The translations under genes were made by a program, and so were the position numbers. A DNA stretch of 45,000 bases, taken from NCBI GenBank assembly GCA_004331795.1, contig SJSR01000004.1:1-45000 (forward strand), written 5' to 3'. Below, piece by piece: positions 24,901-33,258 of the stretch. Below the pieces are notes generated by a model. It worked only from the letters and a program-made list of their open reading frames with translations. It had not been told where the DNA came from and ran no database searches. The stretch is from Erythrobacteraceae bacterium CFH 75059 (GTDB lineage Bacteria > Pseudomonadota > Alphaproteobacteria > Sphingomonadales > Sphingomonadaceae). The stretch's first letter is position 1. The number at the start of each line of letters is the position of its first letter.

Positions 24901-26178
24901 CAGCCCTTTGGAAATGACGCCTGCGGGAAGTTGCGGAACTTCGGTCGGGACTGGCGCGGTAATCGAGCCCATCGCAACGGACTCGACGAGCGGCGTTGGG
25001 TGTTCGACCGCTCCGGGGATGACGATCCGGCTCGGCCGATAGGGCAGATAATGCCCGACCTGCTCCGCGATCGGAGCCGGCGCGTCGAGTGCCGTATATG
25101 TGCAGGCTTTGCTGGAAGGCGCCGTTGCCGGCACGTTGGGCTGCAAGGGGCGGGGCTTGGTCGCCAGCCCAGCCAGCCGGATCGGAGCGCGCGCGGGCAT
25201 GAGCGTGGCAGGCGTCGCCGGAAGCGGCGCGGGCCGCGCCGGAATGGCATCGACCACATCACAAAGCGCGTCGAAATCGCTGTTCCGCGCTATGACTGGC
25301 GCTGTCCCGTCCTCGGCCTTGTCGAGCACGATGAGGCGAGTGGTGATCGAGGTACCGTGCTTCACGAAACCCCGCTCCACCGCGACGTTGAAGCGCACAG
25401 TGATCGGTCCCTGCGCGCCTTCGAGGAACCGATGCACGTCGAACCATTCGGGCATGACGGCGGCCAGACGGCCACCCGCGGCGAGCCGCTTCCAGGCCGA
25501 GCGCAAGTGACGCGCGCCCGTATGTCCGTCGTGCCCGCGCTCCACTCCGTGCGAATAGGGCGGATTGACGAGAACGGCGGTCGGCACTTGGGAAGGGTCG
25601 AGCAACTCGTCGATGAGCTCGCCGTCGTGCCCGGTCACCCCCGCGTCTGGGAAAAGGCAGACGAGGCAATCGCGGCGGAGCGGCGATATGTCGTTGAGGA
25701 TGAGGCGCGCACCAGCGTTCGCAGCCCAGACCGCCAGCATTCCCGTTCCGGCCGACGGTTCGAGCACCGTCTCGCTGCCCTGAAGCGCGCAGGCTCGGGA
25801 GAGGAGCCAGGCCATGCGCGGCGGCGTCGCGAACTGTTGCAGCGCGATCTGCTCTTCGCTGCGGACGGTTTGACTTGGCAGCAAGGTCTCAAGCTGCGCG
25901 AACACCGCCTCCGCATCGCGCATCGATGAACCGAGGGAGAGACCTGCGCTATCGCGCAACCACAGCACCTGGGCGAGCTCAAGCACGGCATGGGCATCGC
26001 GCACGGACCAGCGGCCGTCCGCGTCGCTGCCACCGAATTCCCGGCTGAGGACGCTGTTGAGGCGCGCGCGAGAGACCGTCTCGTCCGCCTCGATGAGACG
26101 CTGAACCTCGCGGGCGGCGGACAATACCAGCGGCTCGATGCGATCGGGGAAGGCAAATGCGGGGGATGAGTGTGCCAT
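21943..26178 (-). CDS. Methyltransferase-helicase fusion, Strawberry Notch family
   Basis: A 1411-residue protein. An N-terminal N6-adenine-type methyltransferase has PSAGTG (141-146) and NPPY (205-208). A linker rich in Pro and Ala (about 310-370) leads to a superfamily 2 helicase: Walker A GDGTGAGKG (475-483), DEAH (582-585), SAT motif (624-626). The Strawberry Notch C-terminal helicase domain has FSDAGGTGRSYHAD (942-955) and GLGRTNRTNQ (981-990). Such proteins are typical of large alphaproteobacterial plasmids and integrative elements; proposed roles are protection of the element's DNA and establishment after transfer. AGGAGG precedes ATG 26178. It is the second gene after the primase-like gene on the same strand. 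Confidence 0.93.
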   Translation of the reverse strand: MAHSSPAFAFPDRIEPLVLSAAREVQRLIEADETVSRARLNSVLSREFGGSDADGRWSVRDAHAVLELAQVLWLRDSAGLSLGSSMRDAEAVFAQLETLLPSQTVRSEEQIALQQFATPPRMAWLLSRACALQGSETVLEPSAGTGMLAVWAANAGARLILNDISPLRRDCLVCLFPDAGVTGHDGELIDELLDPSQVPTAVLVNPPYSHGVERGHDGHTGARHLRSAWKRLAAGGRLAAVMPEWFDVHRFLEGAQGPITVRFNVAVERGFVKHGTSITTRLIVLDKAEDGTAPVIARNSDFDALCDVVDAIPARPAPLPATPATLMPARAPIRLAGLATKPRPLQPNVPATAPSSKACTYTALDAPAPIAEQVGHYLPYRPSRIVIPGAVEHPTPLVESVAMGSITAPVPTEVPQLPAGVISKGLLSAAQAETLIYAVTAHARDLPGRFVPQDRGCSLAPSPGGAAYRMGYFLGDGTGAGKGRQVASVILDRWLHGERRHIWISKTEALLEDARRDWSALGGLPIDIQPLGQWKLGHEVTMRDGILFVTYPTLRSGRSDATRLDQILEWAGDGFDGVIVFDEAHAMANAAGGEGSRGRVKGSEQGIAGVRLQNLLPRARVLYASATGASDVNNLAYATRLGLWGPETAFANREAFVSDIREGGIAAMELVARDLKSLGLYTARALSFAGVEYEILEHQLTPEQISVYDAYAEAWAIIHANLREALQATRIVDADSGDTLNSGAKSAALSIFEGTKQRFFAQLLLSMKLPSLLPAIDDALAEGHAVVVQLVSTAEAMLDRRLADLSDEEREELEIDLSPREYVIDYLAKSFPVRLMAVFTDENGNPRSEPMIDDEGRPVLCRSALAARERMIEQLCALPPIATALDAIIERFGTDRVAEVTGRSRRLVIGPDGRQKLQSRSPRANLSETQAFMDGEKRILVFSDAGGTGRSYHADLGARNRARRVHFLLEPGWRADAAIQGLGRTNRTNQASAPLFRPVTTDVRGERRFISTIARRLDSLGALTRGQRQTGGQNLFDPADNLESSYAKDALNRWFGLLFIGKLEAIGLAKFQELTGLGLEGPDGSMVDDLPTIQRWLNRILALPIALQNAIFDEFLALVEARVDAARQAGTLDLGVETIAVENFEVLSDTLLRTDAMSGATTHLLKLEIARALKPLTLLRLDELYEIDSPGHRPLRNARSGRVGLLVPARSLLTDEGTRIMRFEMHRPLKREYLTADQLEESCWEPLPGPEFRRLWEIEADEAASSLKRERLHLATGLLLPVWDKLPSNHVRVSRICASDGRSLLGREVPVHCVPELCRALGLEGGHKLSADEIVQAVLAAGRSMQLDGPEEHILKRSLVNGSQRLELTGWGAARLDWYKAQGCFTEIIRYQTRLFVPVERAAAVISRVSR

Positions 26179-26250
26179 AGGACCTCCTGACGAGGCCCTT
26201 CACGCGTTCCGGCCTCGATCAGGCCGAGGCACCCTCTCCTCTGAGGCGGG

Positions 26251-27147
26251 TCAGGGAGCGGCGATAGCCCGTTCGCACAGCGCGTCATTCCAGTCGGTGT
26301 CGAGATTGGGCGGTCGTTTTGCGAGGATACGCCTGCCCTCGTCTCGATAGGCCTCGCGGCCGCGCTCCTCGGCCAGGTCGCCACCACGATCGTTGTCCAC
26401 GAAGAGGTGAAGCTCGCGCACGCTTTCGGGGATCGTGACCAGGCCGAAGCGCTCATTGCCCAGGGTGGCCCAGCAAGGGACGCCGAATATCTGCATGGCG
26501 GAAAGGGCAGTCTCGATTCCCTCCGCCAAACCCAGGCGTCCTTGCCGCGGCGGAGCAAGGCGCACCGCCCCATGCTGCAGACTGCCCAACGCGCGCTTGG
26601 GCCGCTCGAAGGCCGCGAGGCGAGTCGCCGCGGGATCGAGGAACGTGCGATGCACGGCGATCACCCCGAGGTCGGTTCGGACACCGGCCAGCATCGCCGG
26701 CAGGAATCGGACTGCTCCACGAGGGCCGAGCGGTGTTCTAGGGTGGAAGCGCAACTCCGCTGAAAGCCGCGTCACGCCGCGCTTTGCCAGATATGCCTCC
26801 GCCGGGCTTCCCCGAAGCGTGACAGCCTGACGCCAAAGTCGGACGGCATTGCGATCGACCGTTTCCGCGCGGACGAGTTCCGGGACCGGTCCGCCCGAAC
26901 CATCGAACAGTTCGCGTGCGTGGACGCCCCGGCGGCCGAGTTCTGCGATGATCTCATCGTTCGAGCAGCCCGCAAAGCAGTGGAACAAGATGGCGCGCCG
27001 GCCGAGGCTGACGCTCAGCGATGGGGTCCGATCGTCGTGCGCCGGGCAGCGGCACACCCCGCGACCCCGACGCCATGTTCCGCCAAGGCTGTCGACGATC
27101 TCCCGCGCGCGGCGCTCGAGACGCTCTGATTGATGGCTTTGGGGCAT
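26251..27147 (-). CDS. CHC2 zinc-finger and Toprim primase-like protein
   Basis: A 298-residue protein. The N-terminal zinc finger follows the CHC2 primase pattern (CRCPAHDD... then FHCFAGCS). The C-terminal Toprim domain has [12 protein letters not shown] (catalytic Glu) and [11 protein letters not shown] (DxD). It probably primes DNA synthesis of the element after transfer. The ATG at 27147 is preceded by GGAGAA; upstream in-frame starts run over the divergent gene's leader and are unlikely. It lies 72 bases before the Strawberry Notch gene, likely one operon. Confidence 0.9.
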   Translation of the reverse strand: MPQSHQSERLERRAREIVDSLGGTWRRGRGVCRCPAHDDRTPSLSVSLGRRAILFHCFAGCSNDEIIAELGRRGVHARELFDGSGGPVPELVRAETVDRNAVRLWRQAVTLRGSPAEAYLAKRGVTRLSAELRFHPRTPLGPRGAVRFLPAMLAGVRTDLGVIAVHRTFLDPAATRLAAFERPKRALGSLQHGAVRLAPPRQGRLGLAEGIETALSAMQIFGVPCWATLGNERFGLVTIPESVRELHLFVDNDRGGDLAEERGREAYRDEGRRILAKRPPNLDTDWNDALCERAIAAP

Positions 27148-27202
27148 GGTTTCTCCATTCTGCATGCCTCCCAGCGCAGCCTCCTCTCCGCGCCGGCGCC
27201 AA

Positions 27203-27214
27203 TGCGTTTTCCTA
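27203..27214 (+). promoter_or_regulatory. CGTTTTCCTACA motif, copy 2
   Basis: Identical 12-base string to 10383-10394, here 57 bases before the transglycosylase ATG. A TATAT follows some 15 bases downstream and could be a -10 element. Confidence 0.4.
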
Positions 27215-27271
27215 CAACCGTTGTTCTCTATATGTTCTCTCTCGATTCGACCAGTCAAGGAATCGAGCGAG

Positions 27272-27940
27272 ATGATCCTGAGAGTTGCGTCGGTTGCCAT
27301 TGGGGTGGCCATTGCCATGCCGGTCCAAGGCCAGGCCCAAGACCCATCGGCGACGGCGGGCAGCACCGTTGAAGAACCGCAGCAGGGCTATCGCCTGGCG
27401 CAAGCGGCCGACGGGTTTCAGCTTGTGGAGCACGGGATCTGGGACGCGCCGTCGGCGCATACCCTCGAAGCGTCAATACAATCGCCGATCATCGAAGCTT
27501 CCGAAGGGGCGAAGCAGCTGGCGGCCCGAAAGCCGACCGCGCTCGCGGGGCCGAATGGCTTTCGCCGCGCAGCATATCTTCCGCATGTTTACGCCGCCGA
27601 AGCCAGGTTCGGTTTGCCGGCCGGGCTGCTAGATGCGCTGATCTGGACGGAATCCCGCTACGATCCTTTCGCTATCAGTAGGGCAGGCGCCGCGGGGCTC
27701 GGCCAGCTGATGCCGGGCACAGCAAAGGAGCTAGGGGTCTCCAATCGATTCGACCCAATTGCGAATTTGGGCGGCGCCGCCCGTTACCTGCGGCAAATGC
27801 TCGACCGCTTCGGTTCCGTGCACATGGCACTCGCCGCGTACAATGCCGGCCCTGGCGCGGTCGAGCGCGCGGGCGGGATTCCGCTGAATGGCGAGACGCC
27901 TGCGTACGTGCGCGATGTGCTTCGCCGCTGGCGTCCGTGA
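27272..27940 (+). CDS. Lytic transglycosylase (SLT domain)
   Basis: A 222-residue protein with an N-terminal signal peptide ([19 protein letters not shown]). The C-terminal half is an SLT goose-lysozyme-like domain: [10 protein letters not shown] (catalytic Glu), [28 protein letters not shown]. It cleaves peptidoglycan in the periplasm. Beside element genes this usually opens the wall for conjugation, although no secretion genes are in view. The start at ATG 27272 has AAGGA upstream; earlier in-frame ATG 27146 lies in the divergent gene. Confidence 0.93.
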   Translation: MILRVASVAIGVAIAMPVQGQAQDPSATAGSTVEEPQQGYRLAQAADGFQLVEHGIWDAPSAHTLEASIQSPIIEASEGAKQLAARKPTALAGPNGFRRAAYLPHVYAAEARFGLPAGLLDALIWTESRYDPFAISRAGAAGLGQLMPGTAKELGVSNRFDPIANLGGAARYLRQMLDRFGSVHMALAAYNAGPGAVERAGGIPLNGETPAYVRDVLRRWRP

Positions 27941-27986
27941 CTTGCCGTTCAGCCGGCGATGGGAGGCTCGATAGCCCCGGCGCCGC

Positions 27987-29168
27987 TCATTGCTTGGTGG
28001 GGATCACCTTGCCCCCTCCGCCGTCGCAATAGGCGCCCCAGGCCTCCATCAGCTTGCGCCGCTTCTCCAGCATTGCGCCGCGCTGATAGGCGCGCTCAAC
28101 CTCGTTGGGATTCTGGTGCGCCAATGCAGCTTCGGCCACTTCGCCGGGAAAATCGGTCTTTTCCGCGACCCATGTGCGGAACGAGGAGCGGAAGCCGTGA
28201 GCTGTGAACGGCTCCTTCATCCGTCGGAGAACGGCGAGTAGCGTCATGTCAGACATCGGCCCGTTGGTGCCGGGGAAGACGAGATCGGTCCCGTCGCGGC
28301 GGACTGCCATTGCACTCTTGAGGACCGCCAGCGCTTGCGGGGAGAGCGGGACGATGTGCTCGCGCTTCATCTTCATATGCGCGGCAGGAACCGTCCAGAG
28401 AGCGTTCTCGGTGTCGAACTCGTCCCATGTGGACAACCGCACTTCCTGGCTGCGCGCGGCGGTCAGGATCGTGAACTCCAGGGCCAGGCGGCCCCATACT
28501 CCGCCGCTGGCGCGAAGCCGCGTCAGGAACGAGGGCAGGTCCTCGTAAGGCATGGCTGCGTGGTTCTTGCCATGCGGCTGTCTGGGCAGACCCTTGCCCG
28601 CCGCCAGCGACCGCGCGGGAGCCTCTGTGTCGCGCCAGCCGCGCGCGTGCGCATAGTCGAGCACAGCGCATATCCGCTGGCGCACCCTGCGGCCGGTTTC
28701 CGGCTTCGCGGTCCACACTTCGGCGATCGCGGCGATGATGTTGCCGGCCGTTATTGTCCCTACCGGCTTCCTGCCGAGCGTGGGGAATGCGTAGGTTTCG
28801 AGCGTGGCGAGCCATTGTCCGCCGTGCTTGCTGCTCGCCCATTGACGTTCCCGCGCCTTATGCAGGGCCAGCGCCGCTTCGCGGAAAGTGACCGCTTTCG
28901 CTTTAGCCTGCCGCTTTTCAGCAACCAGATCGCGCTTGTCCTCCCGAATCGCCTTGCGCGCCTCAGCTGCCTTCGCTCGCGCATTCGCCAGTGAGACGAG
29001 CTTTGCGCTTCCCAGCCCAATGTCCCGGCGCTGGCCTTCGTGTTGAATGCGCAACCGCCATGATGCGCCTCCACGCTTGTCCACTTTGAGAAGTAGGCCG
29101 TCGCCGTCCTGGTACGTTCCGGGCTTCGCCAGCGCAGCCTTCACTTCGTTCGCCGTCAGCTTGCCCAT
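27987..29168 (-). CDS. int: P4-type tyrosine integrase at tRNA-Ser
   Basis: A 393-residue integrase with an N-terminal DUF4102 arm-binding domain (GKLTANEVKAALAKPG, YQDGDGLLLKV). The catalytic domain has TAARSQEVRL (Arg; usual Gly replaced), HGFRSSFRTWVAE (His-x-x-Arg), ALAHQNPNEVERAYQRG (His and Tyr). It starts 185 bases from the 3' end of tRNA-Ser(GCU), the typical arrangement for integrases using the tRNA as target. ATG 29168 matches the family start; GTG 29183 would add five residues. Its 3' end is convergent with the transglycosylase gene. Confidence 0.94.
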   Translation of the reverse strand: MGKLTANEVKAALAKPGTYQDGDGLLLKVDKRGGASWRLRIQHEGQRRDIGLGSAKLVSLANARAKAAEARKAIREDKRDLVAEKRQAKAKAVTFREAALALHKARERQWASSKHGGQWLATLETYAFPTLGRKPVGTITAGNIIAAIAEVWTAKPETGRRVRQRICAVLDYAHARGWRDTEAPARSLAAGKGLPRQPHGKNHAAMPYEDLPSFLTRLRASGGVWGRLALEFTILTAARSQEVRLSTWDEFDTENALWTVPAAHMKMKREHIVPLSPQALAVLKSAMAVRRDGTDLVFPGTNGPMSDMTLLAVLRRMKEPFTAHGFRSSFRTWVAEKTDFPGEVAEAALAHQNPNEVERAYQRGAMLEKRRKLMEAWGAYCDGGGGKVIPTKQ

Positions 29169-29199
29169 GCGTTGCGCTCGCACTCCTTGCTGGGGTTTA

Positions 29200-29238
29200 C
29201 GCCCACACTCCTATCATACGCCCACACTTTCGCCCACA
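29200..29238 (-). repeat. Three TGTGGGCG repeats upstream of int
   Basis: On the minus strand GTGTGGGCG occurs at 29219-29227 and 29200-29208, and the core TGTGGGCG at 29231-29238. They lie between int and the tRNA, where arm-type integrase sites or int regulation sites are expected. Confidence 0.5.
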
Positions 29239-29352
29239 TTTTTGCGCGGCTGGTAGTGGCCGGCTGTGGTTCCAAGCGGACGCTGGCGGACGTGTAAGCC
29301 GCAGAAATCCCGGACTTTCATGGAAGTTTGCGGCTGCTTGTGGAAGCAAAGG

Positions 29353-29443
29353 TGGCGGAGACGGAGGGATTCGAACCCTCGGTACCCTGATAGGGTACGG
29401 TTCCTTAGCAGGGAACTGGTTTCAGCCACTCACCCACGTCTCC
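29353..29443 (-). tRNA. serX: tRNA-Ser (GCU)
   Basis: A class II tRNA of 91 bases including encoded CCA. The acceptor stem GGAGACG pairs with CGTCTCC; anticodon loop TGCTAAG gives GCU (serine). There is a long variable arm (GTACCCT-atca-GGGTAC) and the T loop GTTCGAATC. The element lies on its 3' side, so the 3' end is the probable attachment core. The symbol is a generic one. Confidence 0.95.
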
Positions 29444-29602
29444 GCGGCGCTGCCGCGCGGCGAGGGGTGCCTATAGCCACGGTGCCCCGGCGCAGCAAGG
29501 CTTGTGACGCTCGCGGTTTACGGCTGCCTGCGGTTCAGGCCGTCTTCACCGTTGATGCCCGAGGCAAGCGGCCATAGGATGAGGCCGAAGGGAGGGTCTG
29601 CC

Positions 29603-30367
29603 ATGGCATCACTCGTATCGCTCCTGCGCCCGCTCGGCGCGGTGCTGCTGGCGCTGTCGCTCGCGGCACTGCCGGCGGCGGCGCAGTCGATGAACCGCAT
29701 CGACCCCAACACCGCCATCGACGCGGACCTCGACGGCGCGCCGGCTCCGGCCGCTCCGCAGCGGCAGACCGTCGCCGCTCCGGCTTCCGTCCCGGCGGAC
29801 GCAGCCCCGGTGGTGACCGCGACTGATGTGTCGGTGGCCGCATCGCAGGCTGCGGCCGCGCCCGGCGCTGCGGCGGCCGAAGGGGCGACGTACAAGCAGG
29901 ACGATCTCATCGGCGCCGCCGAAGGGCTGTTCGGCAAGGGGGCAGAGGGGCTGGCACGGCTCATCGAGGATCTCCTGCGGCGGCAGGGAGAGCCGAACGG
30001 CTACATCGTCGGACGCGAGGCTGGCGGTGCCTTCATCCTCGGTGCGCGGTACGGTTCGGGAACCCTGTTCCACAAGGTCGAGGGACAGCGTCCGGTCTAC
30101 TGGACCGGCCCGTCGATCGGCTTCGACGCGGGCGCGAACGCCGGCAACACCTTCATCCTCGTCTACAACCTCTACGACACCGAGCAGCTTTACGAGCGGT
30201 TTCCGGCTGCGGAGGGCCAGCTCTACGCGATCGGCGGGCTGACCGCGTCCTATCTGCGGCGCGGCGACGTGGTGCTGATTCCCATCCGCGTCGGCGCCGG
30301 TCTGCGGCTCGGCATCAACGCGGGCTACATGCGCTTCTCGACGGAGCACCGCTGGGTGCCCTTCTGA
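29603..30367 (+). CDS. eipA: EipA-like DUF1134 periplasmic protein
   Basis: A 254-residue protein with a signal peptide ending in LPAAAQS, an Ala/Pro-rich linker (about 45-100) and the DUF1134 domain (QDDLIGAAEGLFGKGAEGL, GRYGSGTL-like ARYGSGTLFHK, GFDAGANAGNTFILVYNL). EipA of Brucella is a small periplasmic beta-barrel needed for envelope integrity. GGAGGG lies 6-7 bases before ATG 29603. First clearly chromosomal gene right of the tRNA. Confidence 0.9.
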   Translation: MASLVSLLRPLGAVLLALSLAALPAAAQSMNRIDPNTAIDADLDGAPAPAAPQRQTVAAPASVPADAAPVVTATDVSVAASQAAAAPGAAAAEGATYKQDDLIGAAEGLFGKGAEGLARLIEDLLRRQGEPNGYIVGREAGGAFILGARYGSGTLFHKVEGQRPVYWTGPSIGFDAGANAGNTFILVYNLYDTEQLYERFPAAEGQLYAIGGLTASYLRRGDVVLIPIRVGAGLRLGINAGYMRFSTEHRWVPF

Positions 30368-30444
30368 GGCGGACGGGGCGCGGACGGCGCGGCGCCCGCC
30401 CCGCAGGGCTTGCCCGGCCGGCGATCCGCCGCCAAGGAGCATCC

Positions 30445-31620
30445 ATGCTGGACCGTCTCACCGCGCAGCCTGCCGACCCGCTCCTCGCTCTCATCCGTCT
30501 CCACGCGGCCGACGAGCGTCCCGGCAAGATCGATCTCGGCGTCGGCGTCTACCGCGACGAGAGCGGCGCCACACCGGTGTTCCGCGCCGTCAAGGAGGCG
30601 GAAGAGCGCCTGCTGCGCCGTCAGGACAGCAAGAGCTATCTCGGACCCGAAGGAAGCCGGGAGTTCGTCACGGCGCTCAGACCATGGGTGTTCGATGCCG
30701 CCGGCGAGACGGCGCATTGTGTGAGCGGGATGCAGACGCCGGGCGGCACCGGCGCCGTCCGCCTCGCCCTCGCACTGGTGAAGAAGGCCGGCGGCCGCAG
30801 GGTGCTGCTCGGCACCCCGTCCTGGCCGAACCACCGGCAGATCATCGATGACCTGGGGCTGGACGCGGTGGAGTTTGTCCACGTCCATGACGGCGGTGCA
30901 GATGCGGACGGGCTTATGGCGCTGCTGGAAGATTGCACCGCCCGCGATGCGGTCATCCTGCACGGGTGCTGCCACAACCCCACCGGGATCGACTACGACG
31001 CGGCGCAGTGGTCGGCGATCGCGGACGCGCTGGCGCGCACGGGGGTGCTGCCGATCGTCGATGTCGCCTATCAGGGACTTGGCCGCGGCATGCACGAGGA
31101 TCTCGCCGGTCTGCGCGCCGTCCTCGACCGAGTGGATGCGGCGCTCGTGGCCTACAGCTGCGACAAGAATTTCGGCCTTTATCGCGACCGTGTCGGCGCG
31201 CTGTTCGTCGCGGCGAAGGATCAGGACGTGGTGGAGCGTGCCTGCTCCAACGCCAATGCGCTGGCGCGGGCGAACTGGTCCATGCCGCCCGATCATGGCG
31301 CGGCCGCGGCGGCGATCGTGCTTGAAGACGCCGGGCTTGTCCGCATGTGGCAGGACGAACTCGACTCCATGCGGGATCGCATCGCGCGGATGCGGACAGC
31401 GCTTGCCTCCGGCGAGAGCCGGGTGCCGGGCATCGGTCTCGAAGCCGTTGGACAAGGCAACGGTCTGTTCGCCATGCTGCTGCTCGACGCCACGCAGGTC
31501 GAACGGCTGCGCACCGAGCACGCCGTGTACATGGCAGGGTCCGGCCGGATCAATGTGGCCGGGCTGACCGACGCCAAGGTCGACGCGTTCCTGAGCGCGC
31601 TCGAACAGGTCTGTCGCTGA
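30445..31620 (+). CDS. tyrB: Class I aromatic/aspartate aminotransferase
   Basis: A 391-residue PLP enzyme of the AspC/TyrB type. KIDLGVGVYRDESG is the family start, SYLGPEGSREF and GGTGAVRLAL follow, HGCCHNPTGID is the PLP-contact motif, and SCDKNFGLYRDRVG carries the Schiff-base lysine. It transfers amino groups between aromatic or acidic amino acids and 2-oxoglutarate. It follows the EipA gene by 77 bases on the same strand and is convergent with ribE. Confidence 0.92.
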   Translation: MLDRLTAQPADPLLALIRLHAADERPGKIDLGVGVYRDESGATPVFRAVKEAEERLLRRQDSKSYLGPEGSREFVTALRPWVFDAAGETAHCVSGMQTPGGTGAVRLALALVKKAGGRRVLLGTPSWPNHRQIIDDLGLDAVEFVHVHDGGADADGLMALLEDCTARDAVILHGCCHNPTGIDYDAAQWSAIADALARTGVLPIVDVAYQGLGRGMHEDLAGLRAVLDRVDAALVAYSCDKNFGLYRDRVGALFVAAKDQDVVERACSNANALARANWSMPPDHGAAAAAIVLEDAGLVRMWQDELDSMRDRIARMRTALASGESRVPGIGLEAVGQGNGLFAMLLLDATQVERLRTEHAVYMAGSGRINVAGLTDAKVDAFLSALEQVCR

Positions 31621-31657
31621 GGAGGCGGCTGTCCCTACAGCGCCACGGCGCGCCGGG

Positions 31658-32275
31658 TCAGCCGCGCAGCGCCTCCAGCCGTTGCAGGTAGCGCGCGAGC
31701 ACGTCGATCTCGAGATTGACGTCGTCGCCGGCGGCCACAGCGCCGAGCGTGGTGACGCTGGCGGTGTGCGGAATGATGTTGAGGGCGACGTGCACCCGGC
31801 CGTCGGCTTGATCCTCGACCCGGTTGACGGTGAGCGAAACCCCGTCGACGGTGATCGACCCCTTGGTTGCGATGAAGGGGGCAAGGCTTGCGGGTGCGAC
31901 CACGAGGAGGGCCAGCGAGCCGCCTGCGGGACGGGCCTCGGCGACCTGCCCGACCCCGTCCACGTGTCCGGTCACGATGTGGCCCCCCAGCTCGTCCCCG
32001 ACCTTCAGCGCCGGTTCCAGATTGATTCGCCGCCCGGGCTGCCACTGCGACGCGGCTGTCCGCGCGAGGGTTTCCGCCGACACATCCACCGCGAACCACC
32101 CTTCGCCGCCATCCACGCCGCGCTCCACCACCGTCAGGCAGACGCCCGAACACGCGATGGAGGCGCCGATGGCAAGCGCCGCAGGGTCGAGCGGAGAAGC
32201 GATGCGCACGCGCAGGTCGCCGCGTTCCTCCACACCGCTCACGGTGCCCACAGCGGTGACAAGGCCGGTAAACAT
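31658..32275 (-). CDS. ribE: Riboflavin synthase alpha subunit
   Basis: A 205-residue protein with two lumazine-binding repeats: MFTGLVTAVGTV...SGVCLTVV in the first and GHIVTGHVDGVGQV...GVSLTVN in the second. It makes riboflavin and a pyrimidinedione from two lumazines. The ATG at 32275 shares one base with the end of ribD, so the two form an operon. No FMN riboswitch is seen. Confidence 0.96.
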   Translation of the reverse strand: MFTGLVTAVGTVSGVEERGDLRVRIASPLDPAALAIGASIACSGVCLTVVERGVDGGEGWFAVDVSAETLARTAASQWQPGRRINLEPALKVGDELGGHIVTGHVDGVGQVAEARPAGGSLALLVVAPASLAPFIATKGSITVDGVSLTVNRVEDQADGRVHVALNIIPHTASVTTLGAVAAGDDVNLEIDVLARYLQRLEALRG

Positions 32276-33258
32276 CAGCTCGGCTCCTTCCGGATACGCT
32301 CGTAGGACTCGAAACGGTCGGTGCCAAGCTGCCGGGTCACTGTGCAGGCCCAGCGGCCATGGATGGCGGCGAGATCTTCGATGCCGAGATCCGCGACTCC
32401 GCCACGCCCGGCGCCGAGCAGCGCGGGTGCGCGGTAGATGTCCAGCTGATCCACAAGGTCTGCCTCGAGGAACGCGGCGGCGGTGCGCGCTCCGCCTTCG
32501 ACATAGAGATACTGGCAGTCCGCCAGCGTGCCGATGGCCGCAGGTTCGGGCAGCGCCGTGACGCCTGCGGGCGCCGCTGCCCGTGTCAGCACAACCCGCA
32601 CGGGCGAGAGGTGCTCCAGCCCTGCGAGCCGGACGTCGAGCGCGGGATTGTCCGTGCGCCATGTGGCGGCCCCGACCAGAATGGCATCCTGACGGGCGCG
32701 CTGGGCATGCACGTGCCGCCGGGCCGCTTTTCCGGTGATCCACCGGCTCGTTCCGTCCGGCAGGGCAATCCGCCCGTCCAGGGTCATGGCGAGTTTGAGG
32801 GTCACGTAGGGTCGCCCGAAGGCGGCACGGGTGAGATAGCCGGCAAGGCTGCGCCGGGACGCGTCGCAGCGAAGCCGATCCACGCGCACGCCCGCGCGGC
32901 GCAGCATCTGCGCCCCGGCGCCCGCAGTGCGGGGATCGGGATCCTCCACCGCAAACACCACCCGGGCCACCCTCGCCTCCGCCACCAGGCGGGCGCAGGC
33001 CGGACCGCGCGCCGAGCGGTGGGCACATGGCTCGAGCGTTACGTAAAGCGTGGCGCCGGCGGCGTTCCCCCCGGCCTCGGCCAGCGCCGCCGCCTCGGCA
33101 TGCGGGCGGCCGCCGCTTTGGGTCCAGCCGCGGCCGAGCACGATCCCGCCGGCACTGACGAGGACGGCACCCACCGCCGGATTAGGACGGCTCAACGGCC
33201 GGGCACGCTCCGCCAGCCGTGCGGCCAGGGCGAGCCAGCGCGCATCCTCAGCGGGCAG
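32275..33258 (-). CDS. ribD: Riboflavin biosynthesis deaminase/reductase RibD
   Basis: Bifunctional enzyme. The N-terminal deaminase has NPAVGAVLV, HAEAAAL (zinc His, catalytic Glu) and TLEPCAHRSARGPAC (zinc Cys pair). The reductase part has KLAMTLDGRIA, RWITG, ILVGAATWRTDNP. An intact RibD N-terminus (AEDARWLALAARLAERARP) lies before the first TTG (33195) in the same frame, but no ATG, GTG or TTG precedes it before the in-frame stop. CTG at 33258 is the earliest start candidate. It overlaps the end of the membrane-protein gene upstream by 11 bases. The start is uncertain; the enzyme call is firm. Confidence 0.92.
   Translation of the reverse strand: MPAEDARWLALAARLAERARPLSRPNPAVGAVLVSAGGIVLGRGWTQSGGRPHAEAAALAEAGGNAAGATLYVTLEPCAHRSARGPACARLVAEARVARVVFAVEDPDPRTAGAGAQMLRRAGVRVDRLRCDASRRSLAGYLTRAAFGRPYVTLKLAMTLDGRIALPDGTSRWITGKAARRHVHAQRARQDAILVGAATWRTDNPALDVRLAGLEHLSPVRVVLTRAAAPAGVTALPEPAAIGTLADCQYLYVEGGARTAAAFLEADLVDQLDIYRAPALLGAGRGGVADLGIEDLAAIHGRWACTVTRQLGTDRFESYERIRKEPS

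Noticed and set aside
23239-25929. 896-residue plus-strand open frame over the Strawberry Notch gene
   Set aside because: Mirror of the methyltransferase-helicase gene; composition is that of a shadow frame.
1-29000. CRISPR array
   Set aside because: No regularly spaced direct repeats were seen in the left part.
1-29352. Type IV secretion or relaxase genes
   Set aside because: No such motifs in any frame; transfer genes, if present, lie beyond the left edge.
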